64,000 nt of DNA from positions 2,790,001 through 2,854,000 of the forward strand of contig NZ_CP139972.1 in the NCBI RefSeq assembly GCF_034424315.1, given 5' to 3'. Each line of letters starts with the position of its first letter. The stretch's first letter is position 1. Source of the stretch: Chitinophaga sancti (lineage in GTDB: Bacteria; Bacteroidota; Bacteroidia; Chitinophagales; Chitinophagaceae). Positions 42,730 through 52,342 of this stretch are shown here, in pieces. The notes under the pieces are model-generated. The model ran no database searches, had not been told where the DNA came from, and was given only the letters and a program-made list of their open reading frames with translations. A program made the position numbers and the translations under genes.

Positions 42730-45700
42730 TTACTGTTTATTTGCTTCTATTGGCAACTTCACATAAAATGATGTACCCACTGTCAGCTGCGTCTCGAACC
42801 AGATCTCTCCCCTTGCCTGCTCCACAATATTCTTACACATCGCCAGACCTAAACCTGTTCCGGAATTCTTCGTCGTAAAGTTCGGCACAAAGATCTTTGA
42901 CTGGATCTCCGGCGGTATACCATCCCCATTATCCGTCACACTCACCGTCACCCAACCCGGATCCAATTCTTCCATGTTAATAGTGATTAAGCCCTCTCTA
43001 TCCTCTGGTATTGCCTGTATCGCATTCTGCAAAAGATTTGTAAACAAGCGGTTCATCTGTGTCTTGTCTGCAAACACATAAAATGCATGCCCCGGATGAT
43101 TGAAAACGATCTGACTATGCTCATGACTTTGATACAACTCTTTCAATGAATGTAACACCTCGTTCAACATCAATACCTCGCTGTTCGCCTCCCCTATCCG
43201 CGCAAATGTCGAGAAATCAGATGCGATATTTGCCAGGTGCTCTATCTGCTCTACCAGTGTACGCGCTACATTGTGAGATAACTGTTTTACATTCGGCGCA
43301 TCATTATCAATCGCCCGCTGCAAATACTGGATACTCAGTTTCATAGGTGTCAAAGGGTTCTTGATCTCATGCGCCACCTGTCTCGCCATCTCTCTCCACG
43401 CGCCTTCACGTTCGCTCTTCGCTAAGCGGGCGGCACTCACTTCCAGCTTCCGCACCATCTTATTATATTCCTTTACCAATGCTCCAATCTCATCATCCTT
43501 CTCCCATTCAATTTCATCATTCTGCTGCCCCAGGCTAACATGTCGCAAACGCTCTGTCACCAGGGAGAATGATTTCGTGATTGAATTCGTAATGAACAAG
43601 GCCAGTAAACCTGCTATCAAAAATATAAACGCATTGAAGTTGATCAGCGCCACCAGGAAGTTAGAGATCTGTTGATTTAACTCTGTCTGCGTAGCAAAAT
43701 AAGGTACGTTCAGGTAAGCAAAGATCTCCCCGTTATTACGCAAAGGAGCATAGCCTGATAGATACCCCATCGAACCGATCTTCTCTTTCTGGATCCACTG
43801 TATCTTTTGCTGACGGCCCAGCTGCATATAAGCATCCGGATTTATTTTTCTTGACAACAAGCCTTTCTCCGTGATCAGTGGCTGCGTTGTCACCTGCAAA
43901 TTACCATCCCTGTCATAAATATTAATATCCAGCGCCCGCTCATCTGCAATCTCCCCGATTGACTCCGATAAACTGGATTGGAAAATCGGATCATACAGGT
44001 CCTCCAGGTCATCGAACATCCGCTGGTTGGCAAAGACCTTCTCTACATCATGCGTTACCTCATTGATCGTATGACTTAAGCGCTCCTTATTCTCCCGTTC
44101 TGAACGATCTATAAAGAACAATACCGTGGTCAAACCCAGGATCACAAATGCAAATACTACGATGAAGATGATCGTACCTGTTACTTTTCTCCTGATATTA
44201 AAATTGACCAGTGATCTCAGGTTACTAATACGCATCCTCGCTTTCACCAACAGATCCAGGGCCCTGTAAATCGCAATGATCAGCAGGAACAAACAAAACA
44301 TGTATGCAAAGAGCGTGATAAATTCTATAAAGCTCCTGATCTCTTTTGCTACAATCACCACTTTTTCTTTCGACGCCTTGTAATACATCAGCGAGTAACC
44401 ACCCACCTTCCGTAAGGTCACTTCCTCATTCGGAACATCTGAATCATATAACTTAACGGGGAAAGCATAATCATTGTTATTGTTCACCAGCTGGCCCTTG
44501 TCATAGATAGCGTAAGAATAGGCAGCATTGGATTCCTTCTCCGGATCGTAGATATCACCAGACACCAGTAGTTCCGGATACAAACGCTGTGAGTTGATCA
44601 CCACAGGCGTCAGCTCATACACCAGATAGCCGGCCTTCTCACCATTGCGATAAAAATCTTTCTGCCCTATATAACTGTAGTCATTAAATCCCCTGGTATT
44701 ATAGTAGAGATCATTCCCGATCAGTTCTGACTCTACAATCATTTTCCGGCTCAGGCTATAGAATGAACTGGTGTCTCCACCATAGATCGGCATACCATTT
44801 TCATCGAAGGCATAGATATCCACTTTGAACCGGCCCAGGTATCCTTTGAAATACTTTTGTTTCAATTCATTCTCCAGTGTACTTTTCGGCATATTGCCGC
44901 CATTGTTCTGCTGGAAAAAGTATTGTAGCAACTCATCCTGTTCCATCTGCTTCGTTACATCTCTGAGCAGCATTTCGAGGTAGGGGTCTTTTTGCTTCGA
45001 TAGTTCCCTCGCCATTCTCTCCCGCTGGCTTAGCTCCTTCTGATCATTGTAATATACCAGTACAGCAGATGTTGTGATCGTGAGCAAAAATAACCAGAAC
45101 AGGAAAGGCACCGTCGCCAGGCTATTTTCAAACTTCACTGCCAGTACATCCAGCAGGATCACATAGATGATCAGCCATATTACCAGCGCGATGGAATAAT
45201 AAATTTCAGGATTATGGATCCTGAACACTACCCAAACAACACCGACCATAGCCAGGAAAACATACTTGGTACGATGCCTGAAACTGGTCAGCTCATTGAG
45301 CAGTGAATTGACGATCTGTGAAAAGAAGAGAAAGCTAAATGCAATGAAACCTAATATGATGGCACCAATGATACTATATTCATTCAGACTGAAGGGGTTT
45401 GCAACGTCAAATGAAATACGGGAGTCGATCACAAGACTCTGAATCAGGTCTGATAAAAACTGCCCGACCACATACATCACATAGCTACTCAGAATGATCA
45501 CCAGTCTTTGCTGCCATACGTTCTTCACGGGAGGCGCCTTGATGGACTTTACATGCTGTCTGAAGAACAGCAATAACCAGAAGGTCAACGATACGTTCAG
45601 CAAAAGGTCACCCAGGGAACGGAAGATCTCATCTTTCGCATAGATCAGCGGTGTAAAGATATTGAGCGTTCGCAGATTGAAGGGAAACGGATACAGGTAA

Positions 45701-46500
45701 CTCAATAACCTGAATATGATGACAACGGCTGCCAGGAGGAGGAAGCCGTTCAGGGCACTCTTTTGCCTTGCCACCGTAGCGGCAAACAGGTTGATGAATA
45801 TCAGCACACAGATACAGCCCATGACCCTGAGAATGACACTCAGCAGATTAGGGGGCTTTGTATCCATGGTTCTGTCATAATTCAGGTAAAAGAGGATCAG
45901 GTTCTGGCCGTTGAGCACCGGTATACCCGGGGCTTTGACATTGATGCTGTATTCCCGGCCCAGTGCTGGCTTGTCGTAGAAGTGATTGACGAGATAGTTA
46001 TTAGAAAAACTATACTCCATCATAATTGGGATGACACCCACCATAAAACGTTCATGCCCTGCTTCAGGACTCAACACCCGCCGGCACAGCACTTCATAGT
46101 ATCCGTTCTTTAGTTTTACGAAGTGGTTTCCATCTACCAGTGGTACCTGCCATTCTTCGGGCATGACCATATTGGTACTCCAGAATACCAGCCAGCGGCC
46201 TGCCTCGCTGCTATCGTAGGCAAATACATAAAAGTCTTTCGTATCCAGACTCTTTATTTCCTTCTCGTTATAGTTTCTTGAAAAAAGGTGGTTCAGCAGG
46301 AACTGGTCTTTGATTATTCTTTCAAAGGATGTTTCCCGCTGAGAGATACTTTTTTCCAGGCTACGCTTCACTCCCATGGGAGAGGAATAGTAAGACCAGT
46401 AGTTACTGAACAGGAAGGAAAAGGTAAACAGCCAGGCTGCTACGATCAGCAAGTAGCCGTGCCGGATGAAGAAAAGCCTTATTTCTTTAATGTCTAACAT
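42730..46500 (-). CDS. Large membrane sensor histidine kinase, NtrY-like C-terminus
   Basis: 1256 residues. A first membrane helix (about 13-32) and a periplasmic domain (about 35-225) are followed by a multi-helix membrane block (about 230-505). A second periplasmic domain (about 520-735) and a further helix pair (about 740-810) precede a third sensor region with DVEKVFANQRMFDDLEDL and its own membrane helix near 975-1000. Then come HAMP (RLRHVSLGQQNDEIEWEKDDE), HisKA with RQVAHEIKNPLTPM (His1044), and HATPase (NLLQNAIQAIP, TDNGDGIPP, GTGLGLAMCKN). The kinase core is of the NtrY/PAS-less type. No response regulator is next to it. Its start overlaps the mazG 3' end by 7 bases. Confidence 0.88.
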   Translation of the reverse strand: MLDIKEIRLFFIRHGYLLIVAAWLFTFSFLFSNYWSYYSSPMGVKRSLEKSISQRETSFERIIKDQFLLNHLFSRNYNEKEIKSLDTKDFYVFAYDSSEAGRWLVFWSTNMVMPEEWQVPLVDGNHFVKLKNGYYEVLCRRVLSPEAGHERFMVGVIPIMMEYSFSNNYLVNHFYDKPALGREYSINVKAPGIPVLNGQNLILFYLNYDRTMDTKPPNLLSVILRVMGCICVLIFINLFAATVARQKSALNGFLLLAAVVIIFRLLSYLYPFPFNLRTLNIFTPLIYAKDEIFRSLGDLLLNVSLTFWLLLFFRQHVKSIKAPPVKNVWQQRLVIILSSYVMYVVGQFLSDLIQSLVIDSRISFDVANPFSLNEYSIIGAIILGFIAFSFLFFSQIVNSLLNELTSFRHRTKYVFLAMVGVVWVVFRIHNPEIYYSIALVIWLIIYVILLDVLAVKFENSLATVPFLFWLFLLTITTSAVLVYYNDQKELSQRERMARELSKQKDPYLEMLLRDVTKQMEQDELLQYFFQQNNGGNMPKSTLENELKQKYFKGYLGRFKVDIYAFDENGMPIYGGDTSSFYSLSRKMIVESELIGNDLYYNTRGFNDYSYIGQKDFYRNGEKAGYLVYELTPVVINSQRLYPELLVSGDIYDPEKESNAAYSYAIYDKGQLVNNNNDYAFPVKLYDSDVPNEEVTLRKVGGYSLMYYKASKEKVVIVAKEIRSFIEFITLFAYMFCLFLLIIAIYRALDLLVKARMRISNLRSLVNFNIRRKVTGTIIFIVVFAFVILGLTTVLFFIDRSERENKERLSHTINEVTHDVEKVFANQRMFDDLEDLYDPIFQSSLSESIGEIADERALDINIYDRDGNLQVTTQPLITEKGLLSRKINPDAYMQLGRQQKIQWIQKEKIGSMGYLSGYAPLRNNGEIFAYLNVPYFATQTELNQQISNFLVALINFNAFIFLIAGLLALFITNSITKSFSLVTERLRHVSLGQQNDEIEWEKDDEIGALVKEYNKMVRKLEVSAARLAKSEREGAWREMARQVAHEIKNPLTPMKLSIQYLQRAIDNDAPNVKQLSHNVARTLVEQIEHLANIASDFSTFARIGEANSEVLMLNEVLHSLKELYQSHEHSQIVFNHPGHAFYVFADKTQMNRLFTNLLQNAIQAIPEDREGLITINMEELDPGWVTVSVTDNGDGIPPEIQSKIFVPNFTTKNSGTGLGLAMCKNIVEQARGEIWFETQLTVGTSFYVKLPIEANKQ

Positions 46501-47255
46501 TTTTTCGCTTCGTTCCAGAGTTCATCCATTTCCCCCAGCGTCATTTCATCTAAAGATTTGCCTTTTTCGGCCGCTTTCTTTTCGATGTACTGGAAGCGGC
46601 TGATGAATTTCTTATTGGTGCGTTCCAGTGCATTTTCGGCATCTATTTTCAGGAACCGGGAGTAATTGACCAGGGAAAAGAGTACATCTCCAAATTCGTC
46701 TTCTATTTTGTCGGGATTGCCCGCCGTCACTACTTCCTGCAATTCCTGCACTTCTTCTTTTACTTTTTCCCATACCTGTTCCGTATTATCCCATTCAAAA
46801 CCGACAGTTTTGGCTTTGGATTGCAGGCGCATGGCTTTTACCAATGCAGGCAGGGATTGCGGTACGCCACTGAGAACGGAGGTTTTGCCTTCTTTCAGTT
46901 TCAGCTTTTCCCAGTTTTGTTTTACCGTCTCTTCATCTTCAGCTTTTACATCGCCATAGATGTGCGGGTGGCGGGAAATGAGTTTTTCACAGATACCGTT
47001 GATCACATCGGTGATGGTAAACTGGCCTTGTTCAGACCCTATTTTGGCATAAAAAACGATATGGAGCAGCAGGTCACCCAGTTCTTCCTTTATGGATTTC
47101 CAGTCGGATGTGGTGATGGCATCTGCCAGTTCATATAATTCTTCAATAGATTGCTGACGCAGGGTGTGGATGGTTTGTTTTCTATCCCACGGGCATTTTT
47201 CCCTGAGATCATCCATGATACTGAGTAGCCGTTCGAAGGCCGCGTTATTTTCCAT
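46494..47255 (-). CDS. mazG: Nucleoside triphosphate pyrophosphohydrolase MazG
   Basis: 253 residues with two all-alpha MazG halves. The first has CPWDRKQTIHTLRQQSIEELYELADAI and EELGDLLLHIVFYAKI with the Mg2+-binding Glu/Asp set. The second has EVQELQEVV and EDEFGDVLFSLVNYSRFL. It removes pyrophosphate from non-canonical NTPs. It overlaps the sensor kinase gene by 7 bases, so the kinase is translated from the mazG transcript. Confidence 0.95.
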   Translation of the reverse strand: MENNAAFERLLSIMDDLREKCPWDRKQTIHTLRQQSIEELYELADAITTSDWKSIKEELGDLLLHIVFYAKIGSEQGQFTITDVINGICEKLISRHPHIYGDVKAEDEETVKQNWEKLKLKEGKTSVLSGVPQSLPALVKAMRLQSKAKTVGFEWDNTEQVWEKVKEEVQELQEVVTAGNPDKIEDEFGDVLFSLVNYSRFLKIDAENALERTNKKFISRFQYIEKKAAEKGKSLDEMTLGEMDELWNEAKKC

Positions 47256-47460
47256 TTGTCAAATATAAGGAATATGTCTCCGCTGCTAAATTCGGGCCGA
47301 AATTTGAAAGTATCCAGTCTGTCGTCATAAAATAATTGGGTCGTGTTACAGTTTGAATCAGCTTTTTTTAATTCTACAATAGAAATCCTTTAACTGTAGG
47401 CGTTTAAGTAAGGCTTATTCCGGGATAGCATCAAACAATTCTACTGTTAATTTCTTTTTG

Positions 47461-47490
47461 TTGATGACAAAGGCATTTTCTTTACATTTG
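47461..47490 (+). promoter_or_regulatory. Promoter of tex
   Basis: TTG (47461-47463), 19 bases, then TACATTTG (47483-47490); a second TTTG at 47457-47460 would give a 22-base spacer. The start codon follows 42 bases downstream. Confidence 0.7.
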
Positions 47491-47531
47491 TCGGCCGGTT
47501 TAATAACCGTAAAAAGACTAATTTTCGTTTC

Positions 47532-49802
47532 ATGAATACCAAACACATTGCACTTATTTCGTCTGAATTGGGCATTCCAGCCCGTTCGGCTGAGAATACC
47601 ATGAATTTGCTGGCAGAAGGGTCTACCGTGCCCTTTATCAGTCGCTACCGTAAGGAAGTGACAGGCAGCCTTGATGAGGTGCAGATAGGCCGTATCGAAG
47701 ACCTGCAGAAACGTTACAAGGAAATTGATGAACGTCGTGCGTTCATTATCAAAACCATTACAGATCAGGAGAAAATGACTCCGGAACTGCAGGACAAACT
47801 GGAAAATACCTGGGTACTGACAGAACTGGAAGATATCTATCTGCCATACAAGCCCAAACGTAAGACCAGGGCTACTGTGGCGATCGAAAAAGGCCTGGAA
47901 CCGCTGGCCAAAATGTTGTTTGAGCAACAGGAAGGTGTACCACAAACCCTTGCTGAACAGTTCCTTAACGAGCAGGTAGCCTCTACGGATGAAGCCCTGA
48001 AAGGTGCCCGTGATATCATGGCAGAGTGGATCAACGAAAATGCTGAGCTGCGTGACAAAATGCGTAAGCTCTTCACCCATACGTCTGTATTAACCTCAAA
48101 AGTGGTCGAAGGCAAGGAAGAAGAAGGTAACAAATACAAGGATTACTTCGACTTTAATGAAGATTTCAGCAAAATCCCTTCTCACCGTGTGCTGGCAATT
48201 CTGCGTGGAGAGGCCGAAGGGTTCCTGTATGGCACTATTGCGCCTAACGAGGAAGAGGCAATTGAAATCATGGATAAACAATTCATTACCACTAAAAATG
48301 CGGCTGCAGAGCAGATAGGAAAGGCGATCACCGATTCTTACAAGCGTTTACTGCGCCCATCTCTGGAAAATGAATTCCGTGCACTGGCCAAGGAAAGAGC
48401 GGATCAGGAAGCCATCGAGGTATTTGCAGAGAACCTGCGTCAACTGTTGCTTGCCGCACCACTGGGTCCTAAAGCAGTGATTGCTATTGACCCGGGTTAC
48501 AGAACCGGTTGTAAGGTGGTAGCACTGGATAACCAGGGTAATATGCTGGATAACGATGTTATTTATCCGCTGGAAAAGAATTATAAACGTGATGATGCGG
48601 AAGCCTTGCTGAAGAAATGGGCGGATCGCTATGATACTTCTGCTATCGCAGTGGGTAACGGTACCGCTGGCAGAGAGACAGAAGAATTTGTGAAGAAGAT
48701 TGATTTTGGTAAAAAGATCAATGTATTCATGGTGAATGAAAGTGGTGCTTCAGTGTATTCTGCATCTGAGGTAGCACGTGAGGAATTCCCTGAATTTGAT
48801 GTAACCGTACGTGGTGCTGTATCTATTGGCCGCAGGTTGATAGATCCGCTGGCAGAGCTGGTGAAGATCGATCCAAAAGCGATTGGTGTAGGTCAGTATC
48901 AGCATGATGTAAACCAGTCACAGTTGAAACAGAGCCTGGACAGGGTGGTGGTAAGCTGTGTGAACAATGTAGGTGTGAACCTGAATACGGCATCCAAGCA
49001 TTTGCTGGCGTATGTATCTGGTTTAGGGCCTTCATTGGCGGACAACATTGTGAAATACCGTAAGGAAAATGGTGCATTCAGCAACCGTTCACAGTTAAGG
49101 AAAGTAACCCGTCTGGGAGAAAAGGCATTTGAACAGTGTGCGGGCTTCCTGCGCATTGAGAATGGTGATAACCCACTGGATAATTCAGCAGTACACCCTG
49201 AGCGTTATAAGCTGATTGAGAGTATGGCCAGCAAGCAAAATTGCACCGTACAGGATCTGATGGCGAAAGAAGATCTGCGTAAAACAATCAATCCGAAAGA
49301 ATATGTAAGTGAAGAAGTTGGTTTACTGACTTTGGAAGACATCCTGAAAGAGTTGGATAAACCTAGTCGTGACCCACGCGATGAGATTGCGATCTTTGAA
49401 TATGCGGAAGGCATTAAGACGATGGAAGACCTGAAAGTAGGTATGACATTGCCAGGTGTGGTAACTAATATTACTAACTTCGGTGCCTTTGTGGATGTAG
49501 GGGTGAAACAGGATGGACTGGTACATATTTCTCACCTGAGCAATAAGTATATCAGTAATCCGAATGAGGCAGTGAAGCTGAATCAGAAGGTGACTGTAAC
49601 CGTGTTGGAGGTGGATCCGGGCCGTAAGCGTATATCATTGTCTATGAAGACGAATGAGCCTGCGCAGCAAGGTGGTAGTCAGAAAAGGGAGAACAGAGGA
49701 GAAAGAAGACCAGAGACCAGCAATAACAGCAAGAAAAGTGCACCTGCTCCATTGAATGATTTCCAGGCAAAGCTGGCAGAATTGAAGAAGAAGTTTAATT
49801 AA
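47532..49802 (+). CDS. tex: Tex-family RNA-binding transcription accessory protein
   Basis: 756 residues, normal length. Order: N-terminal helical Tex domain (ELGIPARSAENTMNLLAEGSTVPFISRYRKE), YqgF/RNase H-like fold (AIDPGYRTGCKVVALD, about 320-335), a helix-hairpin-helix stretch (VNLNTASKHLLAYVSGLG and following) and a C-terminal S1 domain (GMTLPGVVTNITNFGAFVDVG, HISHLSNKYI, VLEVDPGRKRISLSMK). A basic/Asn-rich tail ends the chain. Tex binds nucleic acids and affects transcription and stress fitness. Confidence 0.96.
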   Translation: MNTKHIALISSELGIPARSAENTMNLLAEGSTVPFISRYRKEVTGSLDEVQIGRIEDLQKRYKEIDERRAFIIKTITDQEKMTPELQDKLENTWVLTELEDIYLPYKPKRKTRATVAIEKGLEPLAKMLFEQQEGVPQTLAEQFLNEQVASTDEALKGARDIMAEWINENAELRDKMRKLFTHTSVLTSKVVEGKEEEGNKYKDYFDFNEDFSKIPSHRVLAILRGEAEGFLYGTIAPNEEEAIEIMDKQFITTKNAAAEQIGKAITDSYKRLLRPSLENEFRALAKERADQEAIEVFAENLRQLLLAAPLGPKAVIAIDPGYRTGCKVVALDNQGNMLDNDVIYPLEKNYKRDDAEALLKKWADRYDTSAIAVGNGTAGRETEEFVKKIDFGKKINVFMVNESGASVYSASEVAREEFPEFDVTVRGAVSIGRRLIDPLAELVKIDPKAIGVGQYQHDVNQSQLKQSLDRVVVSCVNNVGVNLNTASKHLLAYVSGLGPSLADNIVKYRKENGAFSNRSQLRKVTRLGEKAFEQCAGFLRIENGDNPLDNSAVHPERYKLIESMASKQNCTVQDLMAKEDLRKTINPKEYVSEEVGLLTLEDILKELDKPSRDPRDEIAIFEYAEGIKTMEDLKVGMTLPGVVTNITNFGAFVDVGVKQDGLVHISHLSNKYISNPNEAVKLNQKVTVTVLEVDPGRKRISLSMKTNEPAQQGGSQKRENRGERRPETSNNSKKSAPAPLNDFQAKLAELKKKFN

Positions 49803-49816
49803 TTTTTCTTTTGATA

Positions 49817-49849
49817 GAAAAGCCCATTCCTCAGCGGAATGGGCTTTTT
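49817..49849. terminator. Terminator between tex and the lipoprotein gene
   Basis: AAAAGCCCATTCC pairs with GGAATGGGCTTTT around TCAGC, with T and A runs. The genes are convergent. Confidence 0.85.
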
Positions 49850-49869
49850 CTTTTTATGACATTTTAAGT

Positions 49870-50388
49870 TCAATTTCCAAACTTCTCCTTCCACCTGATC
49901 AACTTTTCGGGATAGCCCGAATCCCGTGTTTCACTATACAGCTTTACAACCCCATTTACCGCCACACCAGCATATACCACATCACGCTTCATATCGATTG
50001 CGATCGCAGCTTCATCAGCCCCGCAATAGTGTTTACGGCAGCCCTGATTGTACAATACATCATTCTCCACTTCAATAGGAGGTGCGACATCGAACCGCTG
50101 ACATAATACATTGTTCGCATTCCCTAACAAAGTTTTGAGCCGCGATCTGAGCGGTTCACGTTGCAGCATATCGGTTTCCGTGATATACTTGCCGTCATAG
50201 TGTTCAAAATGCTTCCAGGAGGTCACGACTACCGGTTCAATCGCGTCATTAATGGTTATCATCGTGTCTGTCTCTGGCGTTTCAATGTTGTCCTTTTTTT
50301 CCCTTGCATTATTCATTGAGGGTTCTTTGCATCCGATGATGCAGGCAGCCATCACGGTCATGGCTGTCACTTGTTTGGTAAATGTCAT
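49870..50388 (-). CDS. Hypothetical lipoprotein
   Basis: 172 residues from the ATG at 50388; an upstream ATG at 50403 is possible. The signal peptide ends at lipobox CIIGC. The mature part starts with a charged stretch (KEPSMNNAREKKDN) and contains three Cys (LCQRF, GCRKHYCGADEAA). The segment YNQGCRKHYCGADEAAIAID suggests two close Cys that could form a disulfide. I know no family. It is 34 bases downstream of the enoyl-CoA hydratase gene on the same strand. Confidence 0.65.
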   Translation of the reverse strand: MTFTKQVTAMTVMAACIIGCKEPSMNNAREKKDNIETPETDTMITINDAIEPVVVTSWKHFEHYDGKYITETDMLQREPLRSRLKTLLGNANNVLCQRFDVAPPIEVENDVLYNQGCRKHYCGADEAAIAIDMKRDVVYAGVAVNGVVKLYSETRDSGYPEKLIRWKEKFGN

Positions 50389-50422
50389 GATTTCATTGTT
50401 CACGGCTTGTCTATTGCCGCAA

Positions 50423-51202
50423 TCATTTTCCTTTAAATACGGGTGTTCGTTTTTCTACGAAAGCCTGCATACCTTCTTTCTGATCTTCGGAGGCAAACAG
50501 GAGGTAGAAGTTTTTCCTTTCAAAATGTAAGCCTTCTTCCAGCGAGCTATCAAAGGCTTTCAGTACAGATTCTTTCGCCATGCGGACAGCGAGCGGACTC
50601 AGTGCTGCAATTTCGGTCGCCAACCTGATGGCTTCCTGCAAATATAATTCAACCGGAACGATGCGGTTAATTAGTCCTGCATTTAATGCTGCTGTTGCAG
50701 TAATAAATTTTCCGGTCAGCACCATCTCCATGGCAAGGGCTTTGCCTACGGCCCTGGTGAGCCGCTGTGTTCCTCCGGCTCCGGGCATTACGCCAATCTT
50801 GATTTCGGGTTGGCCGAAGCGGGCAGTTTCACTGGCAATGATCATATCGCATAGCATAACGAGTTCACAACCACCGCCTAAAGCGAAACCGCTTACTGCA
50901 GCAATCAACGGCTTCTTTGTTTTCTTTATTGTATCCCAGGTGCTGAACTGATCTATATTATACATGTCCATGGCACTTTTACCTGCCATTTGTTTAATAT
51001 CAGCACCTGCCGCAAAAGCTTTCTCATTACCACTGATCACGATCACGCGTACACTATCATCTGCGTCCAGTGATTTTAATGCCTCTTTCAGCTCTGTCAT
51101 TAACTGCAGATTGAGGGCATTGAGTTCTTTGGGGCGATTCAATTGGATGTGCGCAACATAAGGCGCAACTTGCTGGTGTATGATTATAAATTCTGGTTGC
51201 AT
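50423..51202 (-). CDS. Enoyl-CoA hydratase/isomerase (crotonase fold)
   Basis: 259 residues, normal length. Oxyanion-hole motifs are FAAGADIKQM and ALGGGCELVMLCD. Glutamate-bearing loops include GQPEIKIGVMPGAGGTQRL, and the second catalytic Glu lies in this region. Order and residues match enoyl-CoA hydratase (beta-oxidation or phenylacetate/butanoate routes). It is a single gene apart from a possible link to the downstream lipoprotein gene. Confidence 0.92.
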   Translation of the reverse strand: MQPEFIIIHQQVAPYVAHIQLNRPKELNALNLQLMTELKEALKSLDADDSVRVIVISGNEKAFAAGADIKQMAGKSAMDMYNIDQFSTWDTIKKTKKPLIAAVSGFALGGGCELVMLCDMIIASETARFGQPEIKIGVMPGAGGTQRLTRAVGKALAMEMVLTGKFITATAALNAGLINRIVPVELYLQEAIRLATEIAALSPLAVRMAKESVLKAFDSSLEEGLHFERKNFYLLFASEDQKEGMQAFVEKRTPVFKGK

Positions 51203-51267
51203 CTTCTAATTTACGTTAAAAAGCGGTTCTCCCGCATCTACGCTTACATGTAACATTAAAAAACAAA

Positions 51268-52197
51268 TCACATCCAAAGGCTGATGACTATTGCAAAACC
51301 AACATAAACCATCAAAAGGGAAAAACCATACACCAATACCAGTGAAAAGGCTTTCCAGAATGACTTGCCGCCATAGATTCTTTTTAAAGCCTGCATGAGG
51401 TAGATAAAGATCACCACAAGGCCAGCCAGTGAGATAAAATCTACATTAAATAACCAGTCGAGGATAGTGGTGAATAAATAGAAAATGAAAAAGAAGGTAT
51501 GAAAATGCAGGGAGAAGATTGCGTGATCGGCATAGAACCATTTCTTTCTGCGCTGGTAGAACCATTTGAGGTAAAGGGCGAATAGCGGCAGCAAGACAAA
51601 CATCATTTTAGGATAGTTGTGCTGAAATTGTTCATCGATTCCCTCCTCCCCTTTTTCCTTCCTTTCCTTTTGTTTGAAATACTGGTGAACTGCCTGTCTG
51701 GTAAAAATGCCGTCACGTTCACTTTCGGGCAGGACTTTCTGGGCCTCCTTGTATTCTTTTTCATTTTCGTACCTGTCCATTTTTTGCTTCCAGGCATCGG
51801 CAATGCTGTCAGCCTTATCGTTACCATCCAGGTTATAACTTTTGGCCATGACGACCTTTGGCTTGTCAGCACTCTCCTCCTGGCGGGTAAAGGCGAAGTA
51901 CGCGAAGAAAAAGACGAAGGAAGTAAAAATGTAGAACTTGATCGGGTTCACGTACCGGACCCTTTTGCCGGCGATATATTCCTGGGTAAGGAAGCCCGGC
52001 CTGAACAGGAGGTACTTGAGAGTGATCAGTGTCTTTGAATCATAATGAATTACATCGGCAAAGAAGTGTTTGAACAGGTGGCCAAAACTTTCATGGGGAA
52101 CGGTATTTTCCTGGCCGCAATGCGTACAGTAGCGTTCCGGAACTTCAGTGCCACAGTTGAGGCAGTTTTTTTCTGCCCTGATAGGTTGTGTTTCCAA
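51268..52197 (-). CDS. DUF3667 membrane protein with N-terminal zinc ribbon
   Basis: 309 residues. A short Cys4 ribbon (CLNCGTEVPERYCTHCGQ, about 13-30) is followed by the family signature HLFKHFFADVIHYDSKTLITL and RPGFLTQEYIAGKRVRYVNP. A first membrane helix (about 87-103), a charged loop rich in Lys/Glu (about 105-190) and about three further helices follow. DUF3667 proteins are common in Bacteroidota; the function is unknown. Confidence 0.9.
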   Translation of the reverse strand: METQPIRAEKNCLNCGTEVPERYCTHCGQENTVPHESFGHLFKHFFADVIHYDSKTLITLKYLLFRPGFLTQEYIAGKRVRYVNPIKFYIFTSFVFFFAYFAFTRQEESADKPKVVMAKSYNLDGNDKADSIADAWKQKMDRYENEKEYKEAQKVLPESERDGIFTRQAVHQYFKQKERKEKGEEGIDEQFQHNYPKMMFVLLPLFALYLKWFYQRRKKWFYADHAIFSLHFHTFFFIFYLFTTILDWLFNVDFISLAGLVVIFIYLMQALKRIYGGKSFWKAFSLVLVYGFSLLMVYVGFAIVISLWM

Positions 52198-52326
52198 ATG
52201 GTTAAAGTGTTAGTGCTATAAATATAATTTTTTTTATCTGTTTTACGTTTTAGGGAAAGAAAACCAGAATGGGACCTGGATTTCAATAATTTACAAATCC
52301 TTTATGCGTAACATCCCCTAAATCAT

Positions 52327-52334
52327 TATTTTTG
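52327..52334 (+). promoter_or_regulatory. Putative -7 promoter element TATTTTTG
   Basis: It matches TAnnTTTG but lies only 9 bases before the ATG at 52343, which would leave almost no leader. The element may be real with a very short 5' end, or chance. Confidence 0.3.
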
Positions 52335-52342
52335 CATTTAAT

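Noticed and set aside
47260..47267. TATATTTG on the - strand just before mazG
   Set aside because: It would start transcription at or inside the start codon and has no -33 element at proper distance.
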